From the NCBI RefSeq assembly GCF_037335815.1, contig NZ_CP147841.1, forward strand, positions 2,294,001-2,358,000: a stretch of DNA of 64,000 bases. The letters run 5' to 3'. The notes beneath the pieces are model-generated. The model searched no databases. It was not told where the DNA came from and saw only the letters and a program-made list of their open reading frames with translations. The stretch comes from Salinirubellus litoreus. Lineage in GTDB: Archaea > Halobacteriota > Halobacteria > Halobacteriales > Haloarculaceae. The first letter of the stretch is position 1. The number at the start of each line of letters is the position of its first letter. Positions 52,061 through 61,085 of the stretch are shown piece after piece. A program made the position numbers and the translations under genes.

Positions 52061-52705
52061 ATGCCGGGAACCGATTCCGAGACGAGCGACGCCGCGGCCG
52101 ACCCCGACTCGGGGGCGAGCGGCGACTCGCGCGAGCGGATCATGCGGGCGACCTACCGGGCGCTCTGTGCGCACGGCTACGCCTCGCTCACGATGCAGGA
52201 CATCGCCGACGAGTCCGACCTGAGCAAGGCGGCGCTGCACTACCACTTCGACTCGAAGGCGGACCTCCTGCAGGCGTTTCTGTCGTATCTGACCGACTCG
52301 TTCCGCGAGCGCGTGACCGAGGAGACCGAGTGCGAGGGCGGGCCGTTCGAGCGCATCCGGACGCTCGTTGGCCTGCTGTTCGAACCGCCGGAGGAGGATC
52401 GGGGTGCGGAGTTCCGGACCGCCATCCTCGAGATGAAGGCGCAGGCCCCCTACGAACCGCCGGTGCGCGAGCGCCTCGCCGCGTTCGACGAGTTCCTCCG
52501 GGCGGAGATCGCCGACGGGCTCGACGAGGCCCGCGAGGCGGGCATCGTCCGCGCGGACGTCGACCCGGACGCGGTCGCGGAGTTCGTCGTCACGGTCTCG
52601 AACGGCGCGCACGCCCGTCAGGTAGCGCTCGGACGGCCGACCGACTGCGCCGAGACGTACCTGATGGAGTACCTGACGACGCTGCGCGCGGGGGGTGAGC
52701 GGTGA
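52061..52705 (+). CDS. TetR/AcrR-family transcriptional regulator
   Basis: The product is 214 residues. After a disordered acidic start, RERIMRATYRALCAHGYASL (~28-47) and MQDIADESDLSKAALHYHF (~50-68) form the TetR helix-turn-helix; the remainder is the helical ligand-binding and dimer domain. The last codons overlap the MATE start by four bases. It probably represses its own operon through the palindrome just upstream and is released by a substrate of the pump. Confidence 0.93.
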   Translation: MPGTDSETSDAAADPDSGASGDSRERIMRATYRALCAHGYASLTMQDIADESDLSKAALHYHFDSKADLLQAFLSYLTDSFRERVTEETECEGGPFERIRTLVGLLFEPPEEDRGAEFRTAILEMKAQAPYEPPVRERLAAFDEFLRAEIADGLDEAREAGIVRADVDPDAVAEFVVTVSNGAHARQVALGRPTDCAETYLMEYLTTLRAGGER

Positions 52706-54267
52706 GCCTGCGCGAGCGCCTCGGGAGCCTGTTCGGCGGGCGCGAGCAGGTGAACCTCACCGAGGGCGGGATCGGCAAGCCGCTGTTCGTCCTCGCGTTA
52801 CCGATCGTCATCACCAACCTGCTCCAGACCGCCTACAACCTCGCGGACACCTTCTGGCTCGGCCAGTACTCGACGGAGGCGCTGGCGGCGATCTCCTTCG
52901 CGTTCCCGATGGTGTTCCTGCTCATCTCGCTGGGGCTGGGCATCTCTGTGGCGGGGTCGGTCCTCGTCGCCCAGAACACGGGCGCGGGCGACGACCGACA
53001 GGCGGAGTACGCGGCCTCCCAGACCGTGGCGTTCGCGTTCGTCGCCTCGCTGTTCCTCGGCGCGGCGGGCTACCTGTTCGTCGACGACCTGCTGGTGATC
53101 TTCGGGGCCAGCCCTGGCGTGCTGGAGGCGGCGACGGCGTACATGCAGGTCATCTCGCTCGGCCTGCCGTTCATGTTCGGCTTCTTCATCTTCATCTCGC
53201 TGATGCGGGGGTACGGCGACACGATCACGCCAATGCTCGTCATGCTCGGGACGGTGATACTGAACGTCGCCCTCGACCCGTTCCTCATCAACGGCTGGTG
53301 GGCGTTCCCCGAACTCGGCATCGAGGGTGCCGCCTACGCCACCGTCTTCTCCCGCGGGCTGGCGATGGCCGTCGGCCTCGGCATCATGTTCAACGGCACC
53401 CACGGAGTGCGGATCCGCCTCGACGACATGGTGCCCGACCTCGCCTACAGCCGGAAGATGCTCCGCATCGGCGTCCCCGCCTCCATCGAGGGGACGGGCC
53501 GTGCGGCCTCGGTCAACCTGCTGCTGATCGTCGTCGGGGCGTTCTCGACGTCGGTCGTGGCCGGGTTCGGCATCGGCATCCGCGTCTTCTCGGTCATCTT
53601 CCTCCCCGCCATCGCGGTCGCGAGGGCCGTCGAGACGACGGCGGGACAGAACATCGGTGCCGGACAGCCCGACCGGGCCGAACAGGCCGCCGACTTCGCG
53701 GCCAGGGTGATGTTCCTCGTCCTCGGCGGGGCGGGGATCCTCATCTTCCTCGTCCCCGAGCCCATCGTCGCGGTCTTCTCCGACGACCCCGCCGTGATCG
53801 GGACCGGGGCGGAGTTCCTCCGGTACGTCTCGCTCACCTTCGGGTTCATCGGCGTCCTGCGGGCCTACACGGGGGCGTTCAGGGGTGCCGGGCGGACGCT
53901 CGTCGCCGCCGCCGTCGCCATCACGTTCCTCGGACTCGTCCGGCTCCCGGTCGCGGCCGCCCTCGCGCTCGGGGTCGGGCCCACGACGCTCGCCTTCGCG
54001 GGGGTCACGGTGGCCGTTCCCCGGCTGGTCGTCGGGATGGGCCCCGTCGGGATCTGGTGGGGGTTCATCATCTCGAACGTCGTCGGTGCCGCGCTCGCGC
54101 TCGCATGGTTCAAGCGCGGGACCTGGCGGGACGCGGACGTCCGTGGGGGACCGGGAACCCCCGACGACTCCAAGGAGGACGGTGCGGGGTCCGGTGAGCG
54201 GGCGGGGGAGACATCCGTCGGTGACGACGGCGCCGCCTGCGAGGCGAACCCGAGCGACGACGACTGA
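52702..54267 (+). CDS. MATE-family multidrug efflux transporter
   Basis: The product is 521 residues from a GTG. Twelve hydrophobic helices in two bundles: GKPLFVLALPIVITNLLQTAYNLADTFW (split, ~20-47) and YSRKMLRIGVPASIEGTGRA (split, ~250-270) mark the two starts, with ETTAGQNIGAGQPDRAEQ (~312-329) in the second half. It uses an ion gradient to export drugs or metabolites. The C-terminal ~60 residues are an acidic hydrophilic tail. It is regulated with the TetR gene. Confidence 0.95.
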   Translation: MSLRERLGSLFGGREQVNLTEGGIGKPLFVLALPIVITNLLQTAYNLADTFWLGQYSTEALAAISFAFPMVFLLISLGLGISVAGSVLVAQNTGAGDDRQAEYAASQTVAFAFVASLFLGAAGYLFVDDLLVIFGASPGVLEAATAYMQVISLGLPFMFGFFIFISLMRGYGDTITPMLVMLGTVILNVALDPFLINGWWAFPELGIEGAAYATVFSRGLAMAVGLGIMFNGTHGVRIRLDDMVPDLAYSRKMLRIGVPASIEGTGRAASVNLLLIVVGAFSTSVVAGFGIGIRVFSVIFLPAIAVARAVETTAGQNIGAGQPDRAEQAADFAARVMFLVLGGAGILIFLVPEPIVAVFSDDPAVIGTGAEFLRYVSLTFGFIGVLRAYTGAFRGAGRTLVAAAVAITFLGLVRLPVAAALALGVGPTTLAFAGVTVAVPRLVVGMGPVGIWWGFIISNVVGAALALAWFKRGTWRDADVRGGPGTPDDSKEDGAGSGERAGETSVGDDGAACEANPSDDD

Positions 54268-54321
54268 TTGCCGGCCGGTCGAGCGTCGTGGCCCTGTCGT
54301 GATCCTCGAGGAGAACACCGA

Positions 54322-54407
54322 CTATAGTAGCGTTTGGAACCGATAACACACTCCGGACGGGGACGGTCCCCCCGTCCGTGCGTAAAGACTTCCAAACGCT
54401 ACTATAG
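54322..54407. repeat. Palindromic intergenic element, type A copy 2
   Basis: It has 18-base perfect terminal inverted repeats starting CTATAGTAGCGTTTGGAA. The centre differs from the copy at 38138-38220 at only a few positions and keeps the nested GGACGG/CCGTCC arms and GTAAAGACT. It lies 54 bases after the MATE gene. Confidence 0.9.
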
Positions 54408-54474
54408 GGAGGACCGAAGAACCGGGCAGTGTTTGAAGCAGGAGTCGTCGGGCCCGGCCCCTCCTGCGGCGTAT

Positions 54475-55221
54475 TTATGCGATCCTCGTGATCGTAACGT
54501 GTCCGATCGGATCGTCCCAGTCGTGGACCGCCGGTTGCAGGTCATCGCCTCCCTCGACTCCGGCGTGGGGGTGAACAACACCGTCCTCCGCGAGGTCGGG
54601 GTTACTCATTCCCGTCCCATCGTCCTCGGAGGTGACCCCAACTAGCCCCTGACACGGTGGTACGATGTCGGCGAAGTCCTCGGTGTTGATCTCCGTCCCG
54701 GCGTCGTAGGCGTTCGTGTACATCTCGACCGTCTCGTGTACCTTCTTCGGGAGCCGGAGTGTGTCGACCCCGGTGAACCCGTCGTTCGTGCAGATCAGCA
54801 TGCTCACGAACGAGAGGTACTTCCGCCCACGGTCGCCCGAGATCTCGACCGTGACGCTGTTACCAGGTGCGAGCGGTGGCGGGGAACCGGAGACCGCTGT
54901 GACGACATCGTCGACGTGCTTGTCCGCAGCGAGCGCGTCCTGCATGGGTCCGAGGTTCCCGTTCTCGGCGATCTCCTTCACCTCGAAGCTCGCCGGTTCG
55001 CCGACGGTGAACATCCCCGTCGACGGGCGGTGAGTCGCGATGATCGGTGGCGTGAACCACTGCCCCATGGACGTGAGGTTCTCGATCGTCACCTCGTAGG
55101 TCGCGTCGCCCTTGCGGTCCCCGGCGGCGGCGATTCCGCTCGTCCCGATCAGTAATCCGCCAGCCGCGGCACCCTTGAGTACGTTCCGCCTCGACGGTCC
55201 CATCGATTTCGGTGTCTTCAT
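54475..55221 (-). CDS. Tat-exported spondin-domain-like protein
   Basis: The product is 248 residues. A Tat signal SRRNVLKGAAAGGLLIGTSG lies at residues ~10-29, with a cut near AAAGD. The mature part begins ATYEVTIENLTSMGQWFTPP (split), IIATHRPSTGMFTVGEPAS, then EIAENGNLGPM, SMLICTNDGFTG and MYTNAYDAGTEINTEDF, the order of the spondin N-terminal domain found in secreted bacterial and archaeal proteins. It should be outside the cell, as Tat substrates are. Function unknown. A second ATG one codon upstream is possible. Confidence 0.82.
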   Translation of the reverse strand: MKTPKSMGPSRRNVLKGAAAGGLLIGTSGIAAAGDRKGDATYEVTIENLTSMGQWFTPPIIATHRPSTGMFTVGEPASFEVKEIAENGNLGPMQDALAADKHVDDVVTAVSGSPPPLAPGNSVTVEISGDRGRKYLSFVSMLICTNDGFTGVDTLRLPKKVHETVEMYTNAYDAGTEINTEDFADIVPPCQGLVGVTSEDDGTGMSNPDLAEDGVVHPHAGVEGGDDLQPAVHDWDDPIGHVTITRIA

Positions 55222-55526
55222 CATGTCTTTCTCGGGGGTGACTCCCCGGAAACGTGGTTCATCGAACCGGAATATATCGGTTTATCAACAATTGTGGGAA
55301 ATCTCACCGAATTCATACTAGAATCTACGCCGGATCCGTCCGTCCCCGTCGGACTCTGCCCGAGGTCTCGATGGCCGGGCGACGTCGAACGACCTCTCGA
55401 TACCGGTGTCGTGGATACCGGACCGTGGCCGGCGTGATCGGCCGTTCCGCTGGGGTGTGTCGAGTGGCTCGTACAAACTCATCCAGGAGCGACACGCTCT
55501 TTTCTTCGCCCTCCGGACGTCCCCCA
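55222..55526. other. 305-base divergent intergenic region
   Basis: The AT-rich part (about 55260-55320) should carry the promoter of the spondin-like gene. No gene was seen. Confidence 0.4.
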
Positions 55527-56558
55527 ATGGTACGCGTAGGCATCCTCGGCGCCACCGGCGCCGTCGGCCAGCGACTCGTACAGCTACTCGACCCCCATCC
55601 GGAGTTCGAGATCGCCGCACTGACGGCCTCCGCGGACTCCGCCGGCAAGTCATACCGGGAGGCCGCCAAGTGGGGTCTCGACGTCCCGGTCCCCGACTCA
55701 GTCGCGGACGCGACCGTCGTCGAGACCGACGCCGAGGCGATACCGGACGACGTCCCGCTGCTGTTCTCCTCGCTCCCCTCCTCGGTGGGGGCGGCCGTCG
55801 AACCCGATCTCGCCGAGGCGGGCTACGTCGTCTCCTCTAACTCCTCGAACGCGCGGATGGCCGAGGACGTCCCCCTCGTGATCCCCGAGGTGAACGCCGA
55901 CCACGTCGGCCTGATCGAGGTCCAGCGCGACGAGCGGGGGTGGGACGGCGCGCTCCTGAAGAACCCGAACTGTTCGACCATCACGATGGTCCCGCCGCTG
56001 GCCGCGCTCGACTCGTTCGGCCTCGAACGGGTGACCGTCTCGACGCTCCAGGCCGTCTCCGGGGCGGGCTACTCGGGGGTCACCTCGATGCAGATCATCG
56101 ACAACGCGCTCCCGCACATCGGCGGCGAGGAGGAGAAGATGGAGACCGAATCCAGGAAACTCCTCGGGGAGTTCGACGGCGCGGCGGTCGCGCTCCACGA
56201 CGCCGAGGTGTCGGCCTCCTGTAACCGGGTGGCGACCCTCGACGGCCACCTCGAGAACGTCTGGGCCGACACCCGCGAAGAGGTGACGACCGACGCGGCC
56301 GCCGAGGCGATGGCCTCGTTCCCGTCGGCCGACCTGCCCTCCTCGCCCGACCCGCTGATCGAGGTGTTCGAGGACCCCGACCGTCCACAGCCGAGGCTCG
56401 ACCGGATGCGCGGCGACGGGATGGCGGTCTCGGCGGGTGGCCTCCAGGAGACCCCCCACGGGTTGCAGTTCAACTGTCTCGCGCACAACACGCTCCGCGG
56501 TGCCGCGGGGGCGTCGGTGCTCAACGGCGAACTGCTGCTGCGCGAGGGCTACCTGTAA
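55527..56558 (+). CDS. asd: Aspartate-semialdehyde dehydrogenase
   Basis: The product is 343 residues from MVRVGILGATGAVGQRLVQL, whose GATGAVG loop binds NADP. NSSNARMAEDVPLVIPEVN (~104-122), LKNPNCSTITMVPPL with the catalytic Cys (~147), SGAGYSGVTSMQ (~175) and SCNRVATLDGHLE (~230) are characteristic of the archaeal/fungal-type enzyme. It reduces aspartyl phosphate on the route to lysine, threonine and methionine. The frame is open upstream but without protein character. Confidence 0.95.
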   Translation: MVRVGILGATGAVGQRLVQLLDPHPEFEIAALTASADSAGKSYREAAKWGLDVPVPDSVADATVVETDAEAIPDDVPLLFSSLPSSVGAAVEPDLAEAGYVVSSNSSNARMAEDVPLVIPEVNADHVGLIEVQRDERGWDGALLKNPNCSTITMVPPLAALDSFGLERVTVSTLQAVSGAGYSGVTSMQIIDNALPHIGGEEEKMETESRKLLGEFDGAAVALHDAEVSASCNRVATLDGHLENVWADTREEVTTDAAAEAMASFPSADLPSSPDPLIEVFEDPDRPQPRLDRMRGDGMAVSAGGLQETPHGLQFNCLAHNTLRGAAGASVLNGELLLREGYL

Positions 56559-56733
56559 GCGCTTCCGCGTCGCTCGAATCGCCCCTCTCGACGTCCGAGA
56601 GGGCGGAACGACATCGCCGGGAACGCTGGATACGGAGCACGTACTGGTTATCCGCGGTCCCTCGTTCCCGGGGCTACAGAGCAGGGTCCTCGTTACGACC
56701 CGTCTCGTCGCACGCGACTGATCGATCGTCGAG

Positions 56734-56743
56734 AATATTTAAT
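56734..56743 (+). promoter_or_regulatory. TATA box of the lipoprotein gene
   Basis: AATATTTAAT is centred about 27 bases upstream of the GTG at 56766, which is where a leaderless haloarchaeal transcript would begin. Confidence 0.6.
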
Positions 56744-56765
56744 CGGACATCTCTATGGGTTGTTT

Positions 56766-57368
56766 GTGCCCACGCCCTCTCGTCGACAGGTCCTCGGAGT
56801 CGTGACGGCGTTCCTCGCTGGGGCAAGCGGCTGTTCGAGTCCCGCCACCGTGCCCGGCGACTCCCCCTCCCCGAGTCCGACCGCCCAGGAGCCGACGTAC
56901 GAGCGCTGTGTCCTGGACCCCGAATTCCGGGCGGTTCGACGGTCCGGCGGGAAGCCATCGATCCGCTCGTCGGTACACTCCCCACGGGAGGGCGACTGGA
57001 CGGACACGGTCTGGATAGTCGCGTCGGAGAGCGAGCGAGACGCACTCGCCTACTCGACGGACGCGGTCGGAATCGATGCGGCAGAAGCGTTCGTCGACAA
57101 CACCGACCTCTCCACGCGCTCGCTGCTTCTCCATCAGTTCGAGCCCCCGATCGGAGACTGCAGCGTATCCCGGCTCACACGCCTGAAGCTGGATGAGGGC
57201 CGGTCTGCCGTCGCGTTACAGTACGATCACTCGCCACCTCCGGGAGGATGTGAGGAGACGGACCCGGACTACGTCGAGACCACCGTCGTGCGGATTCCAC
57301 CGGCCTTCCAAGACGGACTGACCGCCTTCTCGTGGGGAACGGCGTTACCCGGTCCGAACAGTTGTTGA
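56766..57368 (+). CDS. Tat lipoprotein of unknown function
   Basis: The product is 200 residues from the GTG at 56766, chosen because the TATA box fits. SRRQVLGVVTAFLAGASGCSS (split) combines a twin-arginine signal with a lipobox Cys at ~23, then a Ser/Pro linker. The mature part holds several Cys (YERCVLDPEF, GDCSVSRL, PGGCEETDPD and the final NSC), likely forming disulfides outside the cell. No family is recognised. Confidence 0.78.
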   Translation: MPTPSRRQVLGVVTAFLAGASGCSSPATVPGDSPSPSPTAQEPTYERCVLDPEFRAVRRSGGKPSIRSSVHSPREGDWTDTVWIVASESERDALAYSTDAVGIDAAEAFVDNTDLSTRSLLLHQFEPPIGDCSVSRLTRLKLDEGRSAVALQYDHSPPPGGCEETDPDYVETTVVRIPPAFQDGLTAFSWGTALPGPNSC

Positions 57369-57516
57369 GTCTCGCTGCCGGCTACCAGTCGCTCACCCAA
57401 CCGGGAGTGGACCCCGAGGCGAGAGCTGCTGCATAGACCTCCCGTTTAGAAACGGGGTTCCCCTCCGTTCACCGGGCCTTTCGAGGCCGAGGGCACCGCT
57501 CCAGCCCCGCCTGCCG

Positions 57517-57978
57517 TCACGGCTCGACGAACCCCGCATCGGCCCCGCGTCTGGGTGCCTCGCGCCCGGCGAGGTAGCCGAGCCCCGCGACCGTCGCGCC
57601 CCCGAGGACGGCGAGCGCCGAGACGACGAGCGGGCCGTGCGTGGCGATCACTCCCACTCGCCCGGCGCTCGTGGCGAGGAGGTAGTTGAACCCGTGGAAA
57701 ACCCCGACGGAGAATCCGGGGGTGGAGAGCGCCACCCAGAACCCCACGGCGAAGCAGGTACCGGTCAGGAGCCCGGCGGTGAACCCGTGTCTCCCCCCGG
57801 CCTCGTCGTCGTCGTGGCGGGCGAGCCCGCCCGCCGCCGCTCCCGCGAGCAGCCCCGAGGCGAGGACAAGCGGGACGGCGGCCCACCGCAGCGCGGAGAA
57901 GACGGGCACCGACAGGAGCGCGAGGTAGCCCACCCCCCAGGCGACGCCCGCGCCGACGGCCGGCCAGTCCAGTCCCAT
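57517..57978 (-). CDS. Small haloarchaeal membrane protein
   Basis: The product is 153 residues from MGLDWPAVGAGVAWGVGYLA. Four hydrophobic helices alternate with short loops (LARHDDDEAGGRHGF between the second and third). It resembles the DUF5518-type haloarchaeal four-helix proteins by layout only. Function unknown. It is divergent from the VOC gene, leaving 96 bases. Confidence 0.65.
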   Translation of the reverse strand: MGLDWPAVGAGVAWGVGYLALLSVPVFSALRWAAVPLVLASGLLAGAAAGGLARHDDDEAGGRHGFTAGLLTGTCFAVGFWVALSTPGFSVGVFHGFNYLLATSAGRVGVIATHGPLVVSALAVLGGATVAGLGYLAGREAPRRGADAGFVEP

Positions 57979-58074
57979 CTGCCCGTGGTTCGGACCCGCC
58001 CGGCAAGTCCCCTCCGGTCCGGTATCCCCTGGCAGACCCCGTGAGTTAAGGGGGCCCGCGCCGCCCGGCGGGGT

Positions 58075-58443
58075 ATGGAGATACTCCACACCTGCCTGAA
58101 CGTCGCGGACGCCGAGCGATCGGTCGAGTGGTACGCCGACCAGCTGGGATTCGAGGAGTCCTGGGGGTTCGAGGTCGACGCCACGCGGAACCGCTACGTC
58201 GCCGATCCGAACGGCATGGAGATACAGCTCTCCGAGACGGAGGGCGTCACGCCCGACGAGGAGGGGGACCTGTGGGACCACCTCGCGGTGAAGGTCGAGG
58301 ACGTCGACGAGGCGTTCGAGGAGATCGAGAACCACGGCGTGGTCCAGGAGCCGGCGGACAACGACGCCGCGGGTGCACGGACCGCGTTCGTCCGCGACCC
58401 CGACGGGCACGTCGTCGAACTGGTTCAACCCCTCGAGGACTGA
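58075..58443 (+). CDS. VOC-family protein (glyoxalase-like)
   Basis: The product is 122 residues. Two beta-alpha-beta-beta-beta units: EILHTCLNVADAERSVEWYA (metal His at 5), MEIQLSETEG (Glu), HLAVKVEDVDEAFEEIENHG (His) and FVRDPDGHVVELVQP (Glu). The full H/E/H/E metal set fits glyoxalase I and relatives, so it may detoxify methylglyoxal-type adducts or carry another VOC reaction. It converges with the DtxR gene. Confidence 0.9.
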   Translation: MEILHTCLNVADAERSVEWYADQLGFEESWGFEVDATRNRYVADPNGMEIQLSETEGVTPDEEGDLWDHLAVKVEDVDEAFEEIENHGVVQEPADNDAAGARTAFVRDPDGHVVELVQPLED

Positions 58444-58447
58444 CCGG

Positions 58448-59200
58448 TTACGCCGCCCGATCCGGTTCGTGCGGCTCCTCCCGATCTGCGTCGACCACCT
58501 CGATGAGCGCCGCGATCTCCTCGGGGAGGCTTTGCTCGCCCTCGGGGGTGTCGACCGTGACCATCCCGAACGGCGCGACGTCGACGATCTCGATCTCGAC
58601 GTCGGGCCTGACGCCCGCGTCGGCGAGGTAGCGGAGCTCCTCGTCGCCCTGGTGACGGATGCGCCTGACGACTACCCGGTCGCCGATCCTGGCGTCGGCG
58701 AGCCGGCTCGTGGCCTCGCCCTCGGGGAGTCTGAGCTCCGCATCGGGGATGGGATCGCCGTGGGGGTCCACGCCGGGGTTGTCGAGCGCATCGGCGATCC
58801 GCTCGGAGAGCTCGTCGCTGATGTGGTGTTCGAGCCGGTCGGCCTCGTCGTGGACGTCCGCCCAGTCGTAGTCGAGGTGTTCGGTGAGGAACGCCTCCAG
58901 CAGCCGGTGGTGTCTGAGTATCTCCAGGGCGACGAGCTCGCCCTCCTCGGTGAGCGTGGCCCCCTTGTACTGCTCGCGGTCGATGAGGCCGCGCTCGTCG
59001 AGCTTGCTGAGCATGCTCGAGACGGTCGGCGGCGTGACGTCGAGGTAGTCCGCGAGCGCCGACGTGGCGACACGCTCGCCCGTCTCGCTCTCGAGGACGT
59101 ACATCGCCTTGATGTAGTCCTCCATGACGGCGCTCAGCATTCCTGCCGTAGTTCTTCGTCCCCGTGGGGTTAGGCCTTCGGGTGTCTCGACGGGAGCCAT
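58448..59200 (-). CDS. DtxR-family metal-dependent regulator (SirR/MntR type)
   Basis: The product is 250 residues from the ATG at 59200, which overlaps the permease stop; a shorter form from 59140 is possible. VMEDYIKAMYVLESETGE (~25-42) and DYLDVTPPTVSSMLSKLDERG (split, ~52-72) form the winged helix; LRHHRLLEAFLTEHLDYDW and DEADRLEHHISDEL supply the dimer domain and metal His/Glu residues; a C-terminal SH3/FeoA-like domain ends the protein. It is the last gene of the metal uptake operon and probably represses it when Mn or Fe is sufficient. Confidence 0.93.
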   Translation of the reverse strand: MAPVETPEGLTPRGRRTTAGMLSAVMEDYIKAMYVLESETGERVATSALADYLDVTPPTVSSMLSKLDERGLIDREQYKGATLTEEGELVALEILRHHRLLEAFLTEHLDYDWADVHDEADRLEHHISDELSERIADALDNPGVDPHGDPIPDAELRLPEGEATSRLADARIGDRVVVRRIRHQGDEELRYLADAGVRPDVEIEIVDVAPFGMVTVDTPEGEQSLPEEIAALIEVVDADREEPHEPDRAA

Positions 59201-60279
59201 CAGTCCGACCCCGCTTCGAGCGAGTCCGCGTCGACGGCCCCGACCTCCGGGGCCGGGCCCTCGGTCCCGTAGTGGTCCCCGAGCTTGCCGGCGAGGACAC
59301 AGACGGCGTAGACGGCGACGGCGACGAGGACGATGACGCCGCCGGCCGTCGCCTCGCCGTAGTAGGAGATGCCGATGCCGAGGACGACCGCGATCTCGGC
59401 GAGCGCCACGGAGGTCCACAGGGATCCCGCGAAGCTCCGGGAGATCTGCGAGGCGGCGGCCACGGGGACGACCAGCATCGCGGCGACGAGGATGACGCCC
59501 ATGATCTGCATCGCGCCGACGACCACCAGCGCCGTGAGCATCACCACGACCCGGTTGTACCACTGGACGGGGATCCCGGCGACGGCCGCCGCCGTCTCGT
59601 CGAAGGTGACGTAGAGCAGCTGGTTCCGGGTCAGCCCCACCGTGACGACGATGACGGCGAACAGTACCAGCAGGATGGCCGCGTTCTCGGCCGACACCGT
59701 CGAGAGGTTGCCGAACAGGTACTGGTTGATGCCGACGGCGAGCCCGCCGGCGTTGAGGCTGATGAGGACCGTCCCGAGCGCGAACCCCGTCGAGAGGACG
59801 ATCGCCATCGAGACGTCGTTGTAGGCGTCGGTGGCCTCCGAGATGAGCTCGATGAGCAGCGCCGCGATCATCGCCACGATCACGGCGGTGAGGTACGGCG
59901 AGACGCCGAGTTCGAGCACGCCGTTCAGGAACAGCCCGACGGCGACGCCGGCGAACGCGGTGTGTGCGAGCGCGTCGCCGATGAGCGAGAGCTGGCGGTG
60001 GACCAGGAACGTCCCGATGAGCGGGGCCATCACGCCGATACAGAGCCCCACGAGCAGCGCCCGGTGCATGAACCGGAACTCCGGGCTGATGAGTTCGAGA
60101 CCGGTCAGGTAGTAGAGCCGCGTGAGCAGCCAGTACCAGCCGTCGAGCACGACCAGCAGGAGGTCGTAGACGAGCCCTCCGGCGGTCCCGACCGGACCGA
60201 GCCCCGACTGGAGCGGGAGCACCGCACCGGGGAGCAGGGTTTCGAGGGTGGCCACGAGGAGCGCGAGGTCGAGCGTCAC
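59200..60279 (-). CDS. Metal ABC transporter permease (ZnuB/MntB type)
   Basis: The product is 359 residues with about nine hydrophobic helices. HRQLSLIGDALAHTAFAGVAVGL (split, ~113-136) is the conserved permease loop, followed by VTVGLTRNQLLYVTFDETAA and the coupling segment. It forms the membrane channel for Mn, Zn or Fe. An extra ~70-residue N-terminal segment includes two helices not usual in the family. Overlaps its neighbours at both ends. Confidence 0.92.
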   Translation of the reverse strand: MTLDLALLVATLETLLPGAVLPLQSGLGPVGTAGGLVYDLLLVVLDGWYWLLTRLYYLTGLELISPEFRFMHRALLVGLCIGVMAPLIGTFLVHRQLSLIGDALAHTAFAGVAVGLFLNGVLELGVSPYLTAVIVAMIAALLIELISEATDAYNDVSMAIVLSTGFALGTVLISLNAGGLAVGINQYLFGNLSTVSAENAAILLVLFAVIVVTVGLTRNQLLYVTFDETAAAVAGIPVQWYNRVVVMLTALVVVGAMQIMGVILVAAMLVVPVAAASQISRSFAGSLWTSVALAEIAVVLGIGISYYGEATAGGVIVLVAVAVYAVCVLAGKLGDHYGTEGPAPEVGAVDADSLEAGSD

Positions 60280-61085
60280 GACCGCACCTCCGCGAGGAAC
60301 CGCGCGTTCGCCCCGAATGCCCGGGCGAGCGCGTCGCTCTCGACGAACTCGTCGGTGGGGCCGTCGAAGTACACCTCGCGGTTCATGCAGACGACCCGCT
60401 CGGCGTGTTCGGTCACCGCGCCCAGGTCGTGCTCGATGAGGAGGACGGTGATCCCCTCGCGATTGAGGCCGTCGAGGAGATCGTAGAACGCCTCGACGGA
60501 CTCGACGTCGACGCCGACCGTCGGTTCGTCGAGAACGAGCAGGTCGGCCTCGCCGGCGAGCGCCCGAGCGATGAACGCCCGCTGGCGCTGCCCGCCGGAG
60601 AGCTGGGTCACCCGGCGGTCGGCGAACCCGCTCATGCCGACGGTCTCCAGCGCCCGGTCGACGATGCGCCAGTCCGCCGCCGAGAGCCGGCCGAACCCGA
60701 CGTGGGGGAATCGCCCCATCTTCACTACCTCACGGACGGTGATCGGCATCTCCTTGGCCGCGCTGGCGTGCTGGGCGACGTAGCCCAGTCTGGACCCCTC
60801 GTCGAACGCGCCCGCCGGTTCCCCGAACAGCCGGGCCTCGCCGCTGTCCGGCCGGAGTAACCCGAGCATCAGCTTCATGAGCGTCGACTTCCCCGACCCG
60901 TTCGGACCCACGACCGCGACGTACTCGCCGGGGTCGACGCGCAGGGAGACGCCCTCGACGACCGGGGCGGTCGTGTAGCCGAAGTCGACGTCGGCCAGTT
61001 CGATCACCGGGTCGGCGTCGGTCGTCTCCCCGTCCCCCCCGGTCGCCGCGTCCGGATCGGCGACACCGGGGCCGGTCGCGGTCAT
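60276..61085 (-). CDS. Metal ABC transporter ATP-binding protein (ZnuC/MntA type)
   Basis: The product is 269 residues from the ATG at 61085 (four-base overlap with the upstream stop). Walker A GPNGSGKST (~63-71), Q-loop VAQHAS, signature LSGGQRQR (~159-166), Walker B LLVLDEPTVG (~180-189) and H-loop LLIEHDL are all intact. It powers the uptake system with its permease partner. Confidence 0.95.
   Translation of the reverse strand: MTATGPGVADPDAATGGDGETTDADPVIELADVDFGYTTAPVVEGVSLRVDPGEYVAVVGPNGSGKSTLMKLMLGLLRPDSGEARLFGEPAGAFDEGSRLGYVAQHASAAKEMPITVREVVKMGRFPHVGFGRLSAADWRIVDRALETVGMSGFADRRVTQLSGGQRQRAFIARALAGEADLLVLDEPTVGVDVESVEAFYDLLDGLNREGITVLLIEHDLGAVTEHAERVVCMNREVYFDGPTDEFVESDALARAFGANARFLAEVRS

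Noticed and set aside
52798..54318. A 506-residue minus-strand open frame
   Set aside because: It is antisense to the complete MATE gene.
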